The notes under the pieces: model-generated | What the model was told of the DNA's origin: nothing | The model's input: the letters and a program-made list of their open reading frames with translations, nothing else | The model's database searches: none | NCBI GenBank assembly: GCA_016210895.1 | Contig: JACQTG010000093.1 | Location: forward strand, 1-14,743 | Origin: Acidobacteriota bacterium | Lineage (GTDB): Bacteria; Acidobacteriota; Terriglobia; Acidoferrales; 2-02-FULL-67-57 | Direction of reading: 5' to 3' | DNA length: 14,743 nucleotides | Made by a program: the position numbers and the translations under genes | Shown: positions 7,386-14,743 of the stretch, piece by piece | Position numbering within the stretch: the stretch's first letter is position 1 | Layout: the number at the start of each line of letters is the position of its first letter

Positions 7386-7789
7386 CGCTTCTCCTTGGGG
7401 GCAGGCTGGTTGCGGCGGCCTGGGCCGCGTTGACGGCGCTCTTCGTCTTTGCGCCGCAACAGTTCCTCGAACTTACCCCGCTGCTCTTCGGTCAGAATCG
7501 CCCGGATGCGTTCGCGGGCCGCCTGGCGGATCTGCTCATTTTCGGCCTTCGTGCGCTCGCGGATTTCCCGATACTGCCGACCCGTGTCTTCGAGGATAGT
7601 CTGGAGCTGCTCCTGTTGCGGCGGTGTCAGGGAAAGCTCCCGACTCAGCCAGTCGACCACGCCGCGGCGATGGTCGTGCCGGTGCCAGTCAAAGACCTTC
7701 CATTCGTCGGCGAGATAAACCCCTACCCCGCCCAGGGCCACGCCCAGGACAAAGACCACGACGAGATAAAAGGCGGCGCGGCGGTTCAT
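7382..7789 (-). CDS. Membrane-anchored Spy/CpxP-like LTxxQ protein (periplasmic sensor type)
   Basis: This small 135-residue protein resembles the Spy/CpxP/ZraP group and the 'periplasmic heavy-metal sensor' family. These are helical periplasmic proteins that act as chaperones, metal binders or brakes on envelope-stress regulators. An uncleaved-looking hydrophobic segment (7-27, YLVVVFVLGVALGGVGVYLA) would anchor it with the rest outside the inner membrane. Two LTxxQ motifs stand out, LTPPQ (54-58) and LTEEQ (99-103), each starting a helix, with a long charged helix between them. H36, H38 and H40 (WHRHDH) could bind metal. The tail is Arg/Lys/Glu/Pro-rich. It overlaps the anti-sigma gene (ATGA, 7786-7789) and the adaptor gene (ATGA, 7382-7385). 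A role in sensing for the adjacent sigma/anti-sigma pair is inferred from position. Family assignment rests on the paired motifs and is fairly sure; the ligand is unknown. Confidence 0.8.
   Translation of the reverse strand: MNRRAAFYLVVVFVLGVALGGVGVYLADEWKVFDWHRHDHRRGVVDWLSRELSLTPPQQEQLQTILEDTGRQYREIRERTKAENEQIRQAARERIRAILTEEQRGKFEELLRRKDEERRQRGPGRRNQPAPKEKR
7391..7396 (-). promoter_or_regulatory. Shine-Dalgarno for the MacA-like gene
   Basis: On the minus strand AAGGAG (7396 to 7391) sits 5 nt before the ATG at 7385, inside the end of the Spy-like gene. A strong site of its own next to a 4-nt overlap suggests the adaptor is made at a higher level than the regulator genes upstream, which have weak sites. 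Confidence 0.65.
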
Positions 7790-8235
7790 TCCCGAGGCTC
7801 CGTTTCCACGACGGAAAGCAGGACCTGATCCTGCGTCAACTCCTCCGCGGGCAAAAGGGTGACGTCCTGAGCCAGTTCGACGCCGGTAACGGAGACGGGT
7901 TCGCGTTGGCGCAAAGTGAGCAGGCTGAGGAGGAGCAACGCGACGGCCAGAACGGCCGCAGCCCGGCTGGCAAGCAGGTTGAAGCCGGCCCAGAAGGATT
8001 GTTTCTGCTCGACAGCTTCAATTCGTTCGCGGAGGCGCACCCAGAAGGCTACGTCGAGCGTCGGCGCCGGCTGGCGTAGCCCGGCCACGAGTCCGGGGGT
8101 CTCACGCAGCTCGGCTGCAAGCTGGCGACAGCCCTCGCACGTGCGCAGATGCGCACGGAGCTCCGGGCTCTCCTTGCCCTCGAGCCAATCCTCCAACTGG
8201 GTCTGAAGCTGCCGGCACGGCATCGCTGTCCTCAC
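7786..8235 (-). CDS. Zinc-binding (zf-HC2) transmembrane anti-sigma factor
   Basis: This 149-residue protein should bind and hold the sigma factor encoded just upstream. Its N-terminal domain has the anti-sigma zinc motif: Cys7, then His29-x3-Cys33-x2-Cys36 (HLRTCEGC). A linker with an amphipathic helix (DVAFWVRLRERIEAVEQ, 61-77) leads to a single membrane helix at about 90-108 (SRAAAVLAVALLLLSLLTL). A short, acidic periplasmic tail of about 40 residues follows, too small to be a folded RseA-like sensor domain. The GTG at 8235 overlaps the sigma stop (GTGA). An ATG four codons in (8223-8221) has a better Shine-Dalgarno, so the true N-terminus may be residue 5 (MPCRQ), keeping Cys7. It overlaps the Spy-like gene downstream, which could supply the sensing part the tail lacks. 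The family is well supported. Confidence 0.9.
   Translation of the reverse strand: MRTAMPCRQLQTQLEDWLEGKESPELRAHLRTCEGCRQLAAELRETPGLVAGLRQPAPTLDVAFWVRLRERIEAVEQKQSFWAGFNLLASRAAAVLAVALLLLSLLTLRQREPVSVTGVELAQDVTLLPAEELTQDQVLLSVVETEPRE
8229..8233 (-). promoter_or_regulatory. Possible ribosome binding site for an internal ATG start of the anti-sigma gene
   Basis: On the minus strand GAGGA (8233 to 8229) is 5 nt from the ATG at 8223. No equally good site precedes the GTG at 8235. It points to the shorter anti-sigma protein, although the 4-nt overlap pattern of the operon favours the GTG. Confidence 0.4.
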
Positions 8236-8906
8236 CTGCCTTTCGGTCCTACCACGCGTTGATAGGCCTCGGCCAAACGCCGCCGGGCCCGGAACAACCG
8301 CACTTTCACCGTATTTTCGCGCAACTTCATCACCTGCCCAATCTCCTGCACCGAGAGTCCCTCGAGTTCTTTCAGCGTCAGCACCAACTGGTCGTCGGGG
8401 GGCAGCCGGCGAAAAAGCTTCTCCATCACCTGACGGAGCGCGGCTTGCTCAGCCAGGTCGGCTCCTGCCGCCCGGGTGGCCGAGGTGCCCCGCGATTCCC
8501 GTTGCGCCCACTCGTCCACAGGGAGCTCCACGACCATCCGGGCCTTGCGCGACCGCTGCCGCCGCAGGTGGTCATAGCATTGGTTGACCGCGATCCGATA
8601 GACCCAGGTCGAAAAGGCCGACCGAAAATCAAACCGTGGCAGGGCCAGATAGATCTTGAGGAATACCTGCTGGGCAATGTCCTCCACCTCGCTGGGCTGG
8701 CGCACCACGTGGCCGATGAGAGAAAGCACCCGGCGTTGATGACGCCGGAGCAAGGCCTCAAAGGCGTCGTGGTCGCCGCGCTGGGCGCGCTGAATGAGAG
8801 TGCGCTCTGTTTCCTCACCCGGCGCAACGTGGGCTTGATTGCTTTCATCCGCGCCCACCATGGCCCAAACTGGGCTCTGCACCCAAGTAAGACGTTGTGC
8901 GGTCAT
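8232..8906 (-). CDS. ECF-type RNA polymerase sigma factor (RpoE-like)
   Basis: This extracytoplasmic-function sigma factor directs RNA polymerase to stress promoters when released by its anti-sigma factor. The 224 residues have region 2 at about 38-120 (LIQRAQRGDHDAFEALLRRH, then DIAQQVFLKIYLALPRF and FSTWVYRIAVNQCYDHLRR) and region 4 at about 157-213 (LFRRLPPDDQLVLTLKELEGLSVQEIGQVM, then the helix-turn-helix NTVKVRLFRARRRL). Regions 1.1 and 3 are absent, as expected for ECF. The first 30 residues are not conserved-looking; an internal ATG (residue 16, base 8861) is a possible alternative start, and neither start has a good Shine-Dalgarno. It heads a run ending in the MacB-like permease and lies 69 bp after guaA. 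ECF factors usually drive their own operon, so a promoter may lie in the 69-bp gap or the guaA end, but I could not see a clear GGAAC-type -35 there. Confidence 0.93.
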   Translation of the reverse strand: MTAQRLTWVQSPVWAMVGADESNQAHVAPGEETERTLIQRAQRGDHDAFEALLRRHQRRVLSLIGHVVRQPSEVEDIAQQVFLKIYLALPRFDFRSAFSTWVYRIAVNQCYDHLRRQRSRKARMVVELPVDEWAQRESRGTSATRAAGADLAEQAALRQVMEKLFRRLPPDDQLVLTLKELEGLSVQEIGQVMKLRENTVKVRLFRARRRLAEAYQRVVGPKGR

Positions 8907-8975
8907 GTGAGGTTACAGGCTCTTCCCCTGCTCGGCTATTGGACGCGGAAAGGGGCCGAAGGCGAGCCGGAGCGG

Positions 8976-10526
8976 CTACTCCCATTCGATGGTGCTGGGC
9001 GGCTTGGAACTGATGTCGTAGACGACCCGGTTGACGCCTCGCACCTCGTTGACAATGCGCGCCGCCAGACGCTCCAGCAGCTCGGCCGGGAGGCGGGCCC
9101 AGTTGGCCGTCATCCCGTCCTCTGACTCTACCGCCCGCACCGCCACCGTGTAGCCGTAGCTGCGCTGATCCCCCATCACGCCCACACTCTGCACCGGGAG
9201 CAACACGGCGAAGGCCTGCCAAAGCGTCTCGTAGAGCCCGGCCTGGCGGACCTCCTGGTAAACAATCTCATCGGCGGCGCGCAGCATCGCCAGCCGTTCG
9301 GGGGTTACTTCGCCCAGCAGCCGCACCGCCAGGCCGGGTCCGGGAAACGGCTGGCGGTCGAGAATCTCCGCCGGTAGACCCAATTGGTGGCCAATGCGGC
9401 GGACTTCGTCCTTGAAGAGCTCGCGGAGGGGTTCGATGAGCTCAAACGCCATCTCGGCCGGCAGTCCGCCGACGTTGTGGTGAGTCTTGATGGTGGCCGA
9501 AGGGCCGCGCACGGAGACGGACTCGATCACGTCGGGATAAAGTGTTCCCTGCACCAGGAACTTGAACTGGCCCAGGGCGCGCGCCTGCTCTTCAAAGACG
9601 CGGATGAATTCCGCCCCGATGCGCCGGCGTTTTTCTTCCGGGTCGGTGATGCCCTGCAGGGCCCGGAGAAAACGCTCGGCCGCGTCGACACCCACGACCT
9701 TGAGCCCCAGGCGTTCGCCGAGCAGGCGCAGAGTGGAGTCGAATTCGCCCTGGCGGAGCAGGCCGTTGTTCACAAACACGCAGACGAGCCGATCGCCAAG
9801 GGCGCGATGCACGAGTTCCGCCGCCACGGTCGAGTCCACGCCGCCACTCAAGGCGCAGAGCGCACGCTCGGCCGGCCCGACGCGGGCGCGAATCTCCGCC
9901 ACCGTGTGGGTGACGAAGGCCTGCGGGTCCCAATTGGGCTGGGCGCGGCAGATGGAGAAGACGAAGTTGCGCAGCAGCTCAGTGCCGCGGTCGGTGTGGC
10001 GGACTTCGGGATGGAATTGCACGGCGTAGATGTTCCGCTCCGGGTTCTCGATGGCGGCGACGGCGTTCGCCGTCTTGCCCACGGTGCGAAACCCCTTTGG
10101 CAGCGCCACCACGTGGTCGCCGTGGCTGTTCCAGATTTTCAGCCGCGCGGGGAGATTGGCGAGAAGCTGGGAGCCGTTTTCTACCACCAACTCGGCCGGG
10201 CCGTACTCACGCCGGCCGGCGGCCTCCACCCGGCCGCCCAGCTGATGGGCGATCCACTGCAAGCCGTAGCAGATGCCGAGTACCGGCTTGCCAAGCCGCA
10301 GGATGTTGGGATCGCACAGGGGGGCATCCTGGTCGTAGACCGACGCCGGGCCGCCCGAGAGCACAATCCCCGCCGGCTCGAGCGCGGCCACCTGCTCGAG
10401 CGGCGCGTTGCACGGCAGAATGGTGGAAAAGACATTCTGTTCGCGGATGCGGCGGGCGATGAGCTGCGTGTACTGGGAGCCAAAGTCCAGGATGACGATG
10501 CCACCCGTCGGCTGCATGCGGCGCAC
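8976..10526 (-). CDS. guaA: GMP synthase (glutamine-hydrolysing)
   Basis: GuaA converts XMP to GMP with ATP and glutamine, the last step of de novo guanine nucleotide synthesis in the cytoplasm. The 516 residues are full length. The N-terminal class I glutamine amidotransferase domain (about 8-195) has the nucleophile in GICYGLQ (C86) with H172 and E174 in FHPEV. The ATP pyrophosphatase domain carries the P-loop SGGVDS (227-232), VNNGLLR and the [11 protein letters not shown] segment. The C-terminal dimerisation domain has [13 protein letters not shown] and ends in [11 protein letters not shown], the invariant GuaA tail. All catalytic residues are present. The frame opens with GTG at 10526; an ATG three codons in (10517) could be the real start and would leave the conserved [12 protein letters not shown] intact. 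It lies 5 bp after the hydroxyacid dehydrogenase stop and is likely co-transcribed with it. Confidence 0.97.
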   Translation of the reverse strand: MRRMQPTGGIVILDFGSQYTQLIARRIREQNVFSTILPCNAPLEQVAALEPAGIVLSGGPASVYDQDAPLCDPNILRLGKPVLGICYGLQWIAHQLGGRVEAAGRREYGPAELVVENGSQLLANLPARLKIWNSHGDHVVALPKGFRTVGKTANAVAAIENPERNIYAVQFHPEVRHTDRGTELLRNFVFSICRAQPNWDPQAFVTHTVAEIRARVGPAERALCALSGGVDSTVAAELVHRALGDRLVCVFVNNGLLRQGEFDSTLRLLGERLGLKVVGVDAAERFLRALQGITDPEEKRRRIGAEFIRVFEEQARALGQFKFLVQGTLYPDVIESVSVRGPSATIKTHHNVGGLPAEMAFELIEPLRELFKDEVRRIGHQLGLPAEILDRQPFPGPGLAVRLLGEVTPERLAMLRAADEIVYQEVRQAGLYETLWQAFAVLLPVQSVGVMGDQRSYGYTVAVRAVESEDGMTANWARLPAELLERLAARIVNEVRGVNRVVYDISSKPPSTIEWE

Positions 10527-10531
10527 TCTTC

Positions 10532-11530
10532 TTATACCACCCGGTTCAAGCTTTCGCCACGCTGCCAGGCGCGGAGGTTGGCGACGGTGGTGTCGAGGAT
10601 GCGGAGCAGAGCCTCGCGGCTGTTGAAGGCGTTGTGCGGCGTGAACACAACGTTATCCCGCTTGAGCAGCAAATTATTGCGAACAATGGCGCGGAAGGCT
10701 TCGGCGGGCTGCGCCCCGTGCAGAAGCGCTTTCTCTTCCGTAATCAGCTCCTCGCCTTCAATCACGTCGAGTCCGGCCCCGGCGAGCCGGCCCTCGTCGA
10801 GCGCCTCCATTAAGGCGTCGGTGTCCACGAGCTGTCCGCGGGCGGTGTTGATGAGCAGGGCCCCGCGTTTCATCTGGCTCAAGCGCTCGCGGTTGATGAA
10901 GTGGCGTGTGGCCGGGGTGTAGGGGACGTGGAGGGTGACGATGTCGCTTTCCGCCAGCAGCGCCTCGAGAGGAACGTAGCTGAAGCCGAGCAACTCCTCC
11001 AGGAAGCTGTCCTGGCGCAGGTCGAAGGCGAGCACCCGCATGCCGAAGCCGCGGGCAATCTTGATCACGTGCAGGCCGATCTTCCCCGCCCCGATGACCC
11101 CCAGCGTCTTGTCTTTCAGGTCGAACCCGGTCAGATTCGCCAACTCGATCTGGCCTTCCACCACATGCTTCCAGGATTTGTGCACATTGCGCGAGAGCGA
11201 GAGGATGAGGGCAAAGGTGTGCTCGGCCACGGTGTATTCCCCGTAGATGGGCACGTTGGCCACGCCGATGCCGCGCTCGCGACAATAGCCGGTGTCAATG
11301 TGATCGAAGCCGGTTGAGCGGGTGGCGATGAACCGCAAGCCGGGCAAGGCCGTGAGCGTATTGCGGTCGAGCCGCGAATAGATGAAAGGGGAGACGCAGT
11401 CGAAGGTGGCGAGCGCCGGCCAGTCGGCCTCGCTCACACGCTCGTGGCTGAAGTGCAAGGCACAGTCGGCCAGTTGCTCGGCCAGATAGGCCCGCTCCCA
11501 GTCCTTGACCTCAAGAAACGCAATCTTCAT
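10532..11530 (-). CDS. D-isomer-specific 2-hydroxyacid dehydrogenase (D-lactate dehydrogenase-like)
   Basis: This NAD-dependent oxidoreductase should interconvert a 2-keto acid and a D-2-hydroxy acid in the cytoplasm; the substrate is not certain. The 332 residues show the family layout: a flavodoxin-like substrate domain split around a Rossmann domain. The dinucleotide motif is GAGKIG (147-152), with D170 at the end of the second strand pointing to NAD. The catalytic triad is R231 (NTARGQLVD), E260 (LDVIEGEE) and H299 (FTPHNAFNS). The segment [19 protein letters not shown] is like the D-lactate dehydrogenase branch. The frame stays open upstream into leuS, but the ATG at 11530 begins the conserved first strand (MKIAFLEV) and the extra sequence is basic shadow, so I start there. 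It lies 20 bp after leuS and 5 bp before guaA, with no pathway link to either. Its Shine-Dalgarno is weak. Confidence 0.9.
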   Translation of the reverse strand: MKIAFLEVKDWERAYLAEQLADCALHFSHERVSEADWPALATFDCVSPFIYSRLDRNTLTALPGLRFIATRSTGFDHIDTGYCRERGIGVANVPIYGEYTVAEHTFALILSLSRNVHKSWKHVVEGQIELANLTGFDLKDKTLGVIGAGKIGLHVIKIARGFGMRVLAFDLRQDSFLEELLGFSYVPLEALLAESDIVTLHVPYTPATRHFINRERLSQMKRGALLINTARGQLVDTDALMEALDEGRLAGAGLDVIEGEELITEEKALLHGAQPAEAFRAIVRNNLLLKRDNVVFTPHNAFNSREALLRILDTTVANLRAWQRGESLNRVV

Positions 11531-11550
11531 TAAGCAATGGCACTGGGCAC

Positions 11551-14076
11551 CTACGGTGCCAGCACGATGTTGATGAGTTTTTTCGGCACCACCACGGTTT
11601 TGGCGATGCGGGCCTGGCGCACAAGCTCGGCGATGCGGGCGTCCCCTAGGGCGCGGTCGCGCAGTTCCTCTTCGCTCAGGTCCTCGCTCACCGTCAGCCG
11701 GCCGCGCACGCGGCCGTTGACCTGGATGACAATCTCGTACTGCTCTTCCTGAGCGAACTCGACATTGTAGCGCGGCCAGGGCGCGCGCAGCAGGCCCGGC
11801 TCGTGCCCGAGCACCTCCCACAGCTCCTCGGCAATATGCGGCGCGTAGGGGGAGATGAGCAGCGTGGTCACATCCAGGACTTCCTTGAGGATGGCCGGGG
11901 AAAGGTCTTCTTCGAGCGGCTCCAGCGCGTAGAGTTCGTTTACTAGCTCCATAATGCCGGCAATGGCGGTGTTCAGGTGCCAGCGAGTCTCAAAGTCCTG
12001 GGTGACGCGGCGGATGGTCTGGTGGGTTTTGCGCAGAAGTTTCCGTTCGCGAGCGTTGAGGGCGACGGTTTCGACCAGGCCGGGGTTACCGTCCGGGTGG
12101 GCAGTGGTGGCGGCGACGACGTCGCGCAGACGGGGGGCGTGCTTCGACACGACCCGGTAGAGGCGCTGGAGGAAGCGGTGGCAGCCCTCGACCCCGGCCT
12201 CGTTCCAGTCCAGGTCCTTCTCCGGCGGGGCGGCAAAGAGCACGTAGAGGCGAGTGGTGTCGGCGCCATAGCGGGCCACCATATCGTCCGGCTCGACCAC
12301 GTTGCCTTTCGACTTCGACATCTTGGCGCCGTCCTTGATGACCATTCCCTGGCTAAAGAGCCGCCGCACGGGCTCGTCAAAGGAAATCAGGCCGAGGTCG
12401 CGCATCACTTTGGTGAAGAAGCGTGAATAGATGAGGTGGAGGATGGCGTGCTCGATTCCGCCAATGTACTGGTCAATGGGGAACCAGTAGCGCACGGCCT
12501 CGGGGTCAATGGGAGCGGTGGAACTGGTCGGATCGGTGTAGCGGTAGAAATACCAAGAAGAATCGACGAAGGTATCCATGGTGTCGGTTTCGCGGCGGGC
12601 GGGGCCGCCGCACTGGGGACAAGTGGTTTCGACGAAGGATGAAACCTGTGCGAGGGGTGACTCCCCCTGCCCGGTAATCTCGACGTCCAAGGGAAGAACG
12701 ACGGGCAGGTCCCGTTCAGGGACGGGCACGATGCCGCAGGCGTCGCAATAGACCACCGGGATGGGTGTGCCCCAGTAGCGTTGACGGGAGATGCCCCAAT
12801 CCTTGATGCGAAACAGCGTCACGCCCTCGCCCTGGCCTTTCTCCGTCGCATCCTGGGTCATCCGGCGAATTGCCTCCTCGCTCGTCAGGCCGTTGTAGGG
12901 GCCGGAATTGACCACGCGGCCGGGGTCGGTGTAGGCCTGCTGGAGGAGTTCGCTGCTCAGGATGCGGTCGGGCGGCTGGATGACGACGCGGATGGGGAGC
13001 CGATATTTTTTGGCAAACTCGAAGTCGCGCTGGTCGTGCGCCGGAACCGACATCACCGCCCCGGTTCCATACTCCATCAGCACAAAGTTGCTCACCCAAA
13101 CGGGCAGGCTTTCTCCGGAGAAAGGATTGACGGCGAAGCGGCCGGTGAAAATCCCTTCCTTGGCTACCTCACCCGTCACCTGAGCGCGCACCGTCTGCTG
13201 GCGCAGGCGCTCCACGCCCGCGCGGATGCTGGTGCCGCCCGGCAGCCCCGTGAGCAGCGGCTCGATCACCCGGTGCTCGGGGGCGAGCACGAGCGCCGCG
13301 GCGCCGTATATAGTATCGATGCGGGTGGTGAAGATCTCGATTTCGAGGTCGGTGTTGCTGACTTTCCACTTCAGGTGCGCGCCTTCCGACTTGCCGATCC
13401 AGTTCCGCTGCATGGTCTGGACGCGCTCGGGCCAGCCGGCGCGGAGCTGTTTCATATCGGCAAGTAACTGGTCGGCATAGGCGGTGATTTTTAGGAACCA
13501 CTGCTCGAGTTCGCGCTGCTCGACCGGTGTGTTGTCGTGGCGCCAGCAGCAGCCGTCCACCACCTGTTCGTTGGCCAGCACCGTGCGGCAGGCGGGGCAC
13601 CAGTTCACGCGGCTCTTTTTCCGGTAAGCGAGTCCCTGCTTGAACATCTGCAGGAAGAACCACTGGTTCCAGCGGTAGTAGTCGGGGTCACAGGAGGAGA
13701 TTTCGCGCCTCCAGTCGTAACTGAAGCCGAAGCGCTGACACTGCTCGCGCATGTGGGCGATGTTCTTCTGCGTCCACTTGTGCGGATGGGTTTCATGCCG
13801 GATGGCGGCGTTTTCGGCTGGCAAGCCGAAGGAATCCCAGCCGATAGGGTGGAGCACGTTGAAGCCGTTCACCCACTTGTAGCGGGCGACGGCGTCGCCG
13901 ATGGAGTAGTTGCGCACGTGGCCCATGTGCAGCGCCCCGGAGGGATAGGGCAGCATTTCCAGCACGTAATATTTCGGTTTGTCCGAGCGGTGGGTGACCT
14001 CGAAGAACTTCTGCTCGGCCCAGAAGCGTTCCCACTTGGGCTCGAGCGTCTTCGGGTCGTACTCGCTGCTCGTCAT
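11551..14076 (-). CDS. leuS: Leucyl-tRNA synthetase
   Basis: LeuRS charges tRNA-Leu with leucine and removes wrong amino acids. The 841-residue product is the normal bacterial length. It has HMGH (residues 50-53, the HIGH motif) in YPSGALHMGHVRNYSIGD, and KMSKS (585-589) in the catalytic fold. The CP1 editing domain has the threonine-rich TTRIDTIYG and VPAHDQRD with the editing aspartate D348. A first zinc site is C160, C163, C177 and H180 (CPAC ... CCWRH); a second is C444, C447, C486 and C489 (CDAC ... CPQC), as in thermophile-type LeuRS. The anticodon-binding and C-terminal domains follow, ending in IAKTVVVPKKLINIVLA. All expected active-site features are intact, so editing should work. 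It overlaps the nfo stop by 4 nt (ATGA, 14073-14076) and is followed by the dehydrogenase after 20 bp. Confidence 0.97.
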   Translation of the reverse strand: MTSSEYDPKTLEPKWERFWAEQKFFEVTHRSDKPKYYVLEMLPYPSGALHMGHVRNYSIGDAVARYKWVNGFNVLHPIGWDSFGLPAENAAIRHETHPHKWTQKNIAHMREQCQRFGFSYDWRREISSCDPDYYRWNQWFFLQMFKQGLAYRKKSRVNWCPACRTVLANEQVVDGCCWRHDNTPVEQRELEQWFLKITAYADQLLADMKQLRAGWPERVQTMQRNWIGKSEGAHLKWKVSNTDLEIEIFTTRIDTIYGAAALVLAPEHRVIEPLLTGLPGGTSIRAGVERLRQQTVRAQVTGEVAKEGIFTGRFAVNPFSGESLPVWVSNFVLMEYGTGAVMSVPAHDQRDFEFAKKYRLPIRVVIQPPDRILSSELLQQAYTDPGRVVNSGPYNGLTSEEAIRRMTQDATEKGQGEGVTLFRIKDWGISRQRYWGTPIPVVYCDACGIVPVPERDLPVVLPLDVEITGQGESPLAQVSSFVETTCPQCGGPARRETDTMDTFVDSSWYFYRYTDPTSSTAPIDPEAVRYWFPIDQYIGGIEHAILHLIYSRFFTKVMRDLGLISFDEPVRRLFSQGMVIKDGAKMSKSKGNVVEPDDMVARYGADTTRLYVLFAAPPEKDLDWNEAGVEGCHRFLQRLYRVVSKHAPRLRDVVAATTAHPDGNPGLVETVALNARERKLLRKTHQTIRRVTQDFETRWHLNTAIAGIMELVNELYALEPLEEDLSPAILKEVLDVTTLLISPYAPHIAEELWEVLGHEPGLLRAPWPRYNVEFAQEEQYEIVIQVNGRVRGRLTVSEDLSEEELRDRALGDARIAELVRQARIAKTVVVPKKLINIVLAP

Positions 14077-14743
14077 TTTCGTGCGCGGGGCTCGCGCCGG
14101 CCCGCCAGGCGACGCACGGTACGCAGGTTGCGGCGGTCGTCCTGCGGGCGGTCAATCGGGGTTTCGAGAATGAAGGTCTTGCCAGCCAGGGCGGGATGGT
14201 GGAGCAGGCGGCGAAAGGCTTCCAGGCCAATCTTGCCCTTGCCGATGTGCTCGTGGCGGTCGAGGTGGCGGCCGAGTGCCACCTTGGAGTCGTTGGTGTG
14301 AATCACGAGCACGCGCTCGAGCCCAATGGTGTCATGGAAGGTCTCCAAGGTGTCTTCCAGGCCCACCGGCGTACGAATGTTGTAGCCGGCGGCGAACAGG
14401 TGAGCCGTGTCCAGGCAGACGCCCAGGTTGAGTTCGGGACACGCCCGCAGGAGTGCCCGCAACTCGGTGGCATCCGCGCCTAGGGCGCTTCCCTGCCCGG
14501 AGGTGTTTTCCAGCAGCAGCCGGAGGCCATTGAGTTTGATTCCGCGGGTGGCCTGGCGCAGAGCATCGGCCACGTTGCGGAGGGCGCGGTCGCGGGACTG
14601 GCTGCCGGCGCTGCCGGGATGCGTAATCATATAGTTGGCGCCAAGCGCCTGCGCCCGTTTCAACTCGGCGTGGAAAGCCTGGATGGAACGCGCGCGCAGG
14701 ACGGAGTCGCCGGCGGCAAGATTGACCAGGTAGTTGGTGTGAA
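14073..14743 (-). CDS. nfo: Endonuclease IV (apurinic/apyrimidinic), 5' end outside window
   Basis: Nfo cuts DNA at abasic sites in base-excision repair using three zinc ions in a TIM barrel. The frame is open from the right edge, so the first part of the gene is missing and about 222 residues are visible. Zinc-ligand motifs in order: the His of HTNYLVNLA at the window edge (equivalent to E. coli H69), MITHPGS (H109), LLLENTSGQG (E145), CLDTAHLFAAGY (D179, H182), IHTNDSK (H216), DRHEHIGKG (D229, H231) and LETP (E261). All nine ligand positions can be matched. A short Arg-rich tail ends at 14073, overlapping the leuS start by 4 nt. A TTG at 14663 could pass as a start, but it falls in the middle of the conserved fold and is not used. 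Identity is very likely; the upstream context is unknown. Confidence 0.94.
   Translation of the reverse strand, partial: HTNYLVNLAAGDSVLRARSIQAFHAELKRAQALGANYMITHPGSAGSQSRDRALRNVADALRQATRGIKLNGLRLLLENTSGQGSALGADATELRALLRACPELNLGVCLDTAHLFAAGYNIRTPVGLEDTLETFHDTIGLERVLVIHTNDSKVALGRHLDRHEHIGKGKIGLEAFRRLLHHPALAGKTFILETPIDRPQDDRRNLRTVRRLAGRREPRARK

Noticed and set aside
8907..8975. Possible ECF autoregulatory promoter in the gap before the sigma gene
   Set aside because: I looked on the minus strand for a GGAAC-like -35 and a matching -10 at the usual spacing and found none that stands out.
9384..10922. Very long open frame (512 codons) on the + strand antisense to guaA and the dehydrogenase
   Set aside because: guaA is full length with all motifs on the other strand. 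The antisense product is His/Gly/Ala/Asp-rich without any recognisable domain, which is typical of high-GC shadow frames.
11531..11821. 97-residue N-terminal extension of the hydroxyacid dehydrogenase frame into leuS
   Set aside because: The extension is Arg/Pro/Gly-rich and overlaps the end of leuS, while the ATG at 11530 begins the conserved first strand of the enzyme.

Overview
The window is a gene-dense, high-GC (low-to-mid 60s percent by eye) bacterial chromosome segment. Its envelope genes (TolB, Pal lipoprotein, CpoB, MacA/MacB) show a diderm, Gram-negative cell. The overall flavour of the proteins and the Ig-like domain inside Pal fit Acidobacteriota or a related soil phylum, but that assignment is inference from memory of families and not a measured placement. 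There are no rRNA, tRNA, CRISPR, IS or phage signs; almost every base is coding and the largest gap between genes is about 100 bp.

Left block, + strand (1-3801): the 3' half of a Tol-Pal operon. It holds the C-terminal end of a TonB/TolA-like protein, tolB (joined by a 4-nt ATGA overlap), pal, cpoB (ybgF) and then ssb. A good sigma70-like promoter (TTGTCA-16 bp-TATGAT) sits in the tolB-pal gap and fixes the pal start downstream of it. Pal is unusual in carrying an Ig-like domain between two polyproline linkers, ahead of its peptidoglycan-binding OmpA domain.

Middle block, - strand (8906 down to 3821): a compact six-gene run of an ECF sigma factor, a zinc-binding anti-sigma factor with one membrane helix, a membrane-anchored Spy/CpxP-like LTxxQ protein, a MacA-like adaptor, a MacB-type ATPase and a MacB-type permease. 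The first four genes are joined by 4-nt overlaps and the rest by gaps of 13-15 bp. The layout suggests one self-regulated envelope-stress or efflux unit. It meets the Tol-Pal/ssb block tail to tail across 19 bp at 3802-3820.

Right block, - strand (14743 down to 8976): nfo (endonuclease IV, 5' end outside the window), leuS (ATGA overlap with nfo), a D-2-hydroxyacid dehydrogenase and guaA. These are housekeeping genes in the same direction as the sigma/efflux run, with a 69-bp gap between guaA and the sigma gene.

I did not find a convincing undescribed system. The points most worth a second look are the sigma/anti-sigma/Spy-like/MacAB unit, the domain architecture of Pal, and the long charged insert in the MacA-like adaptor.
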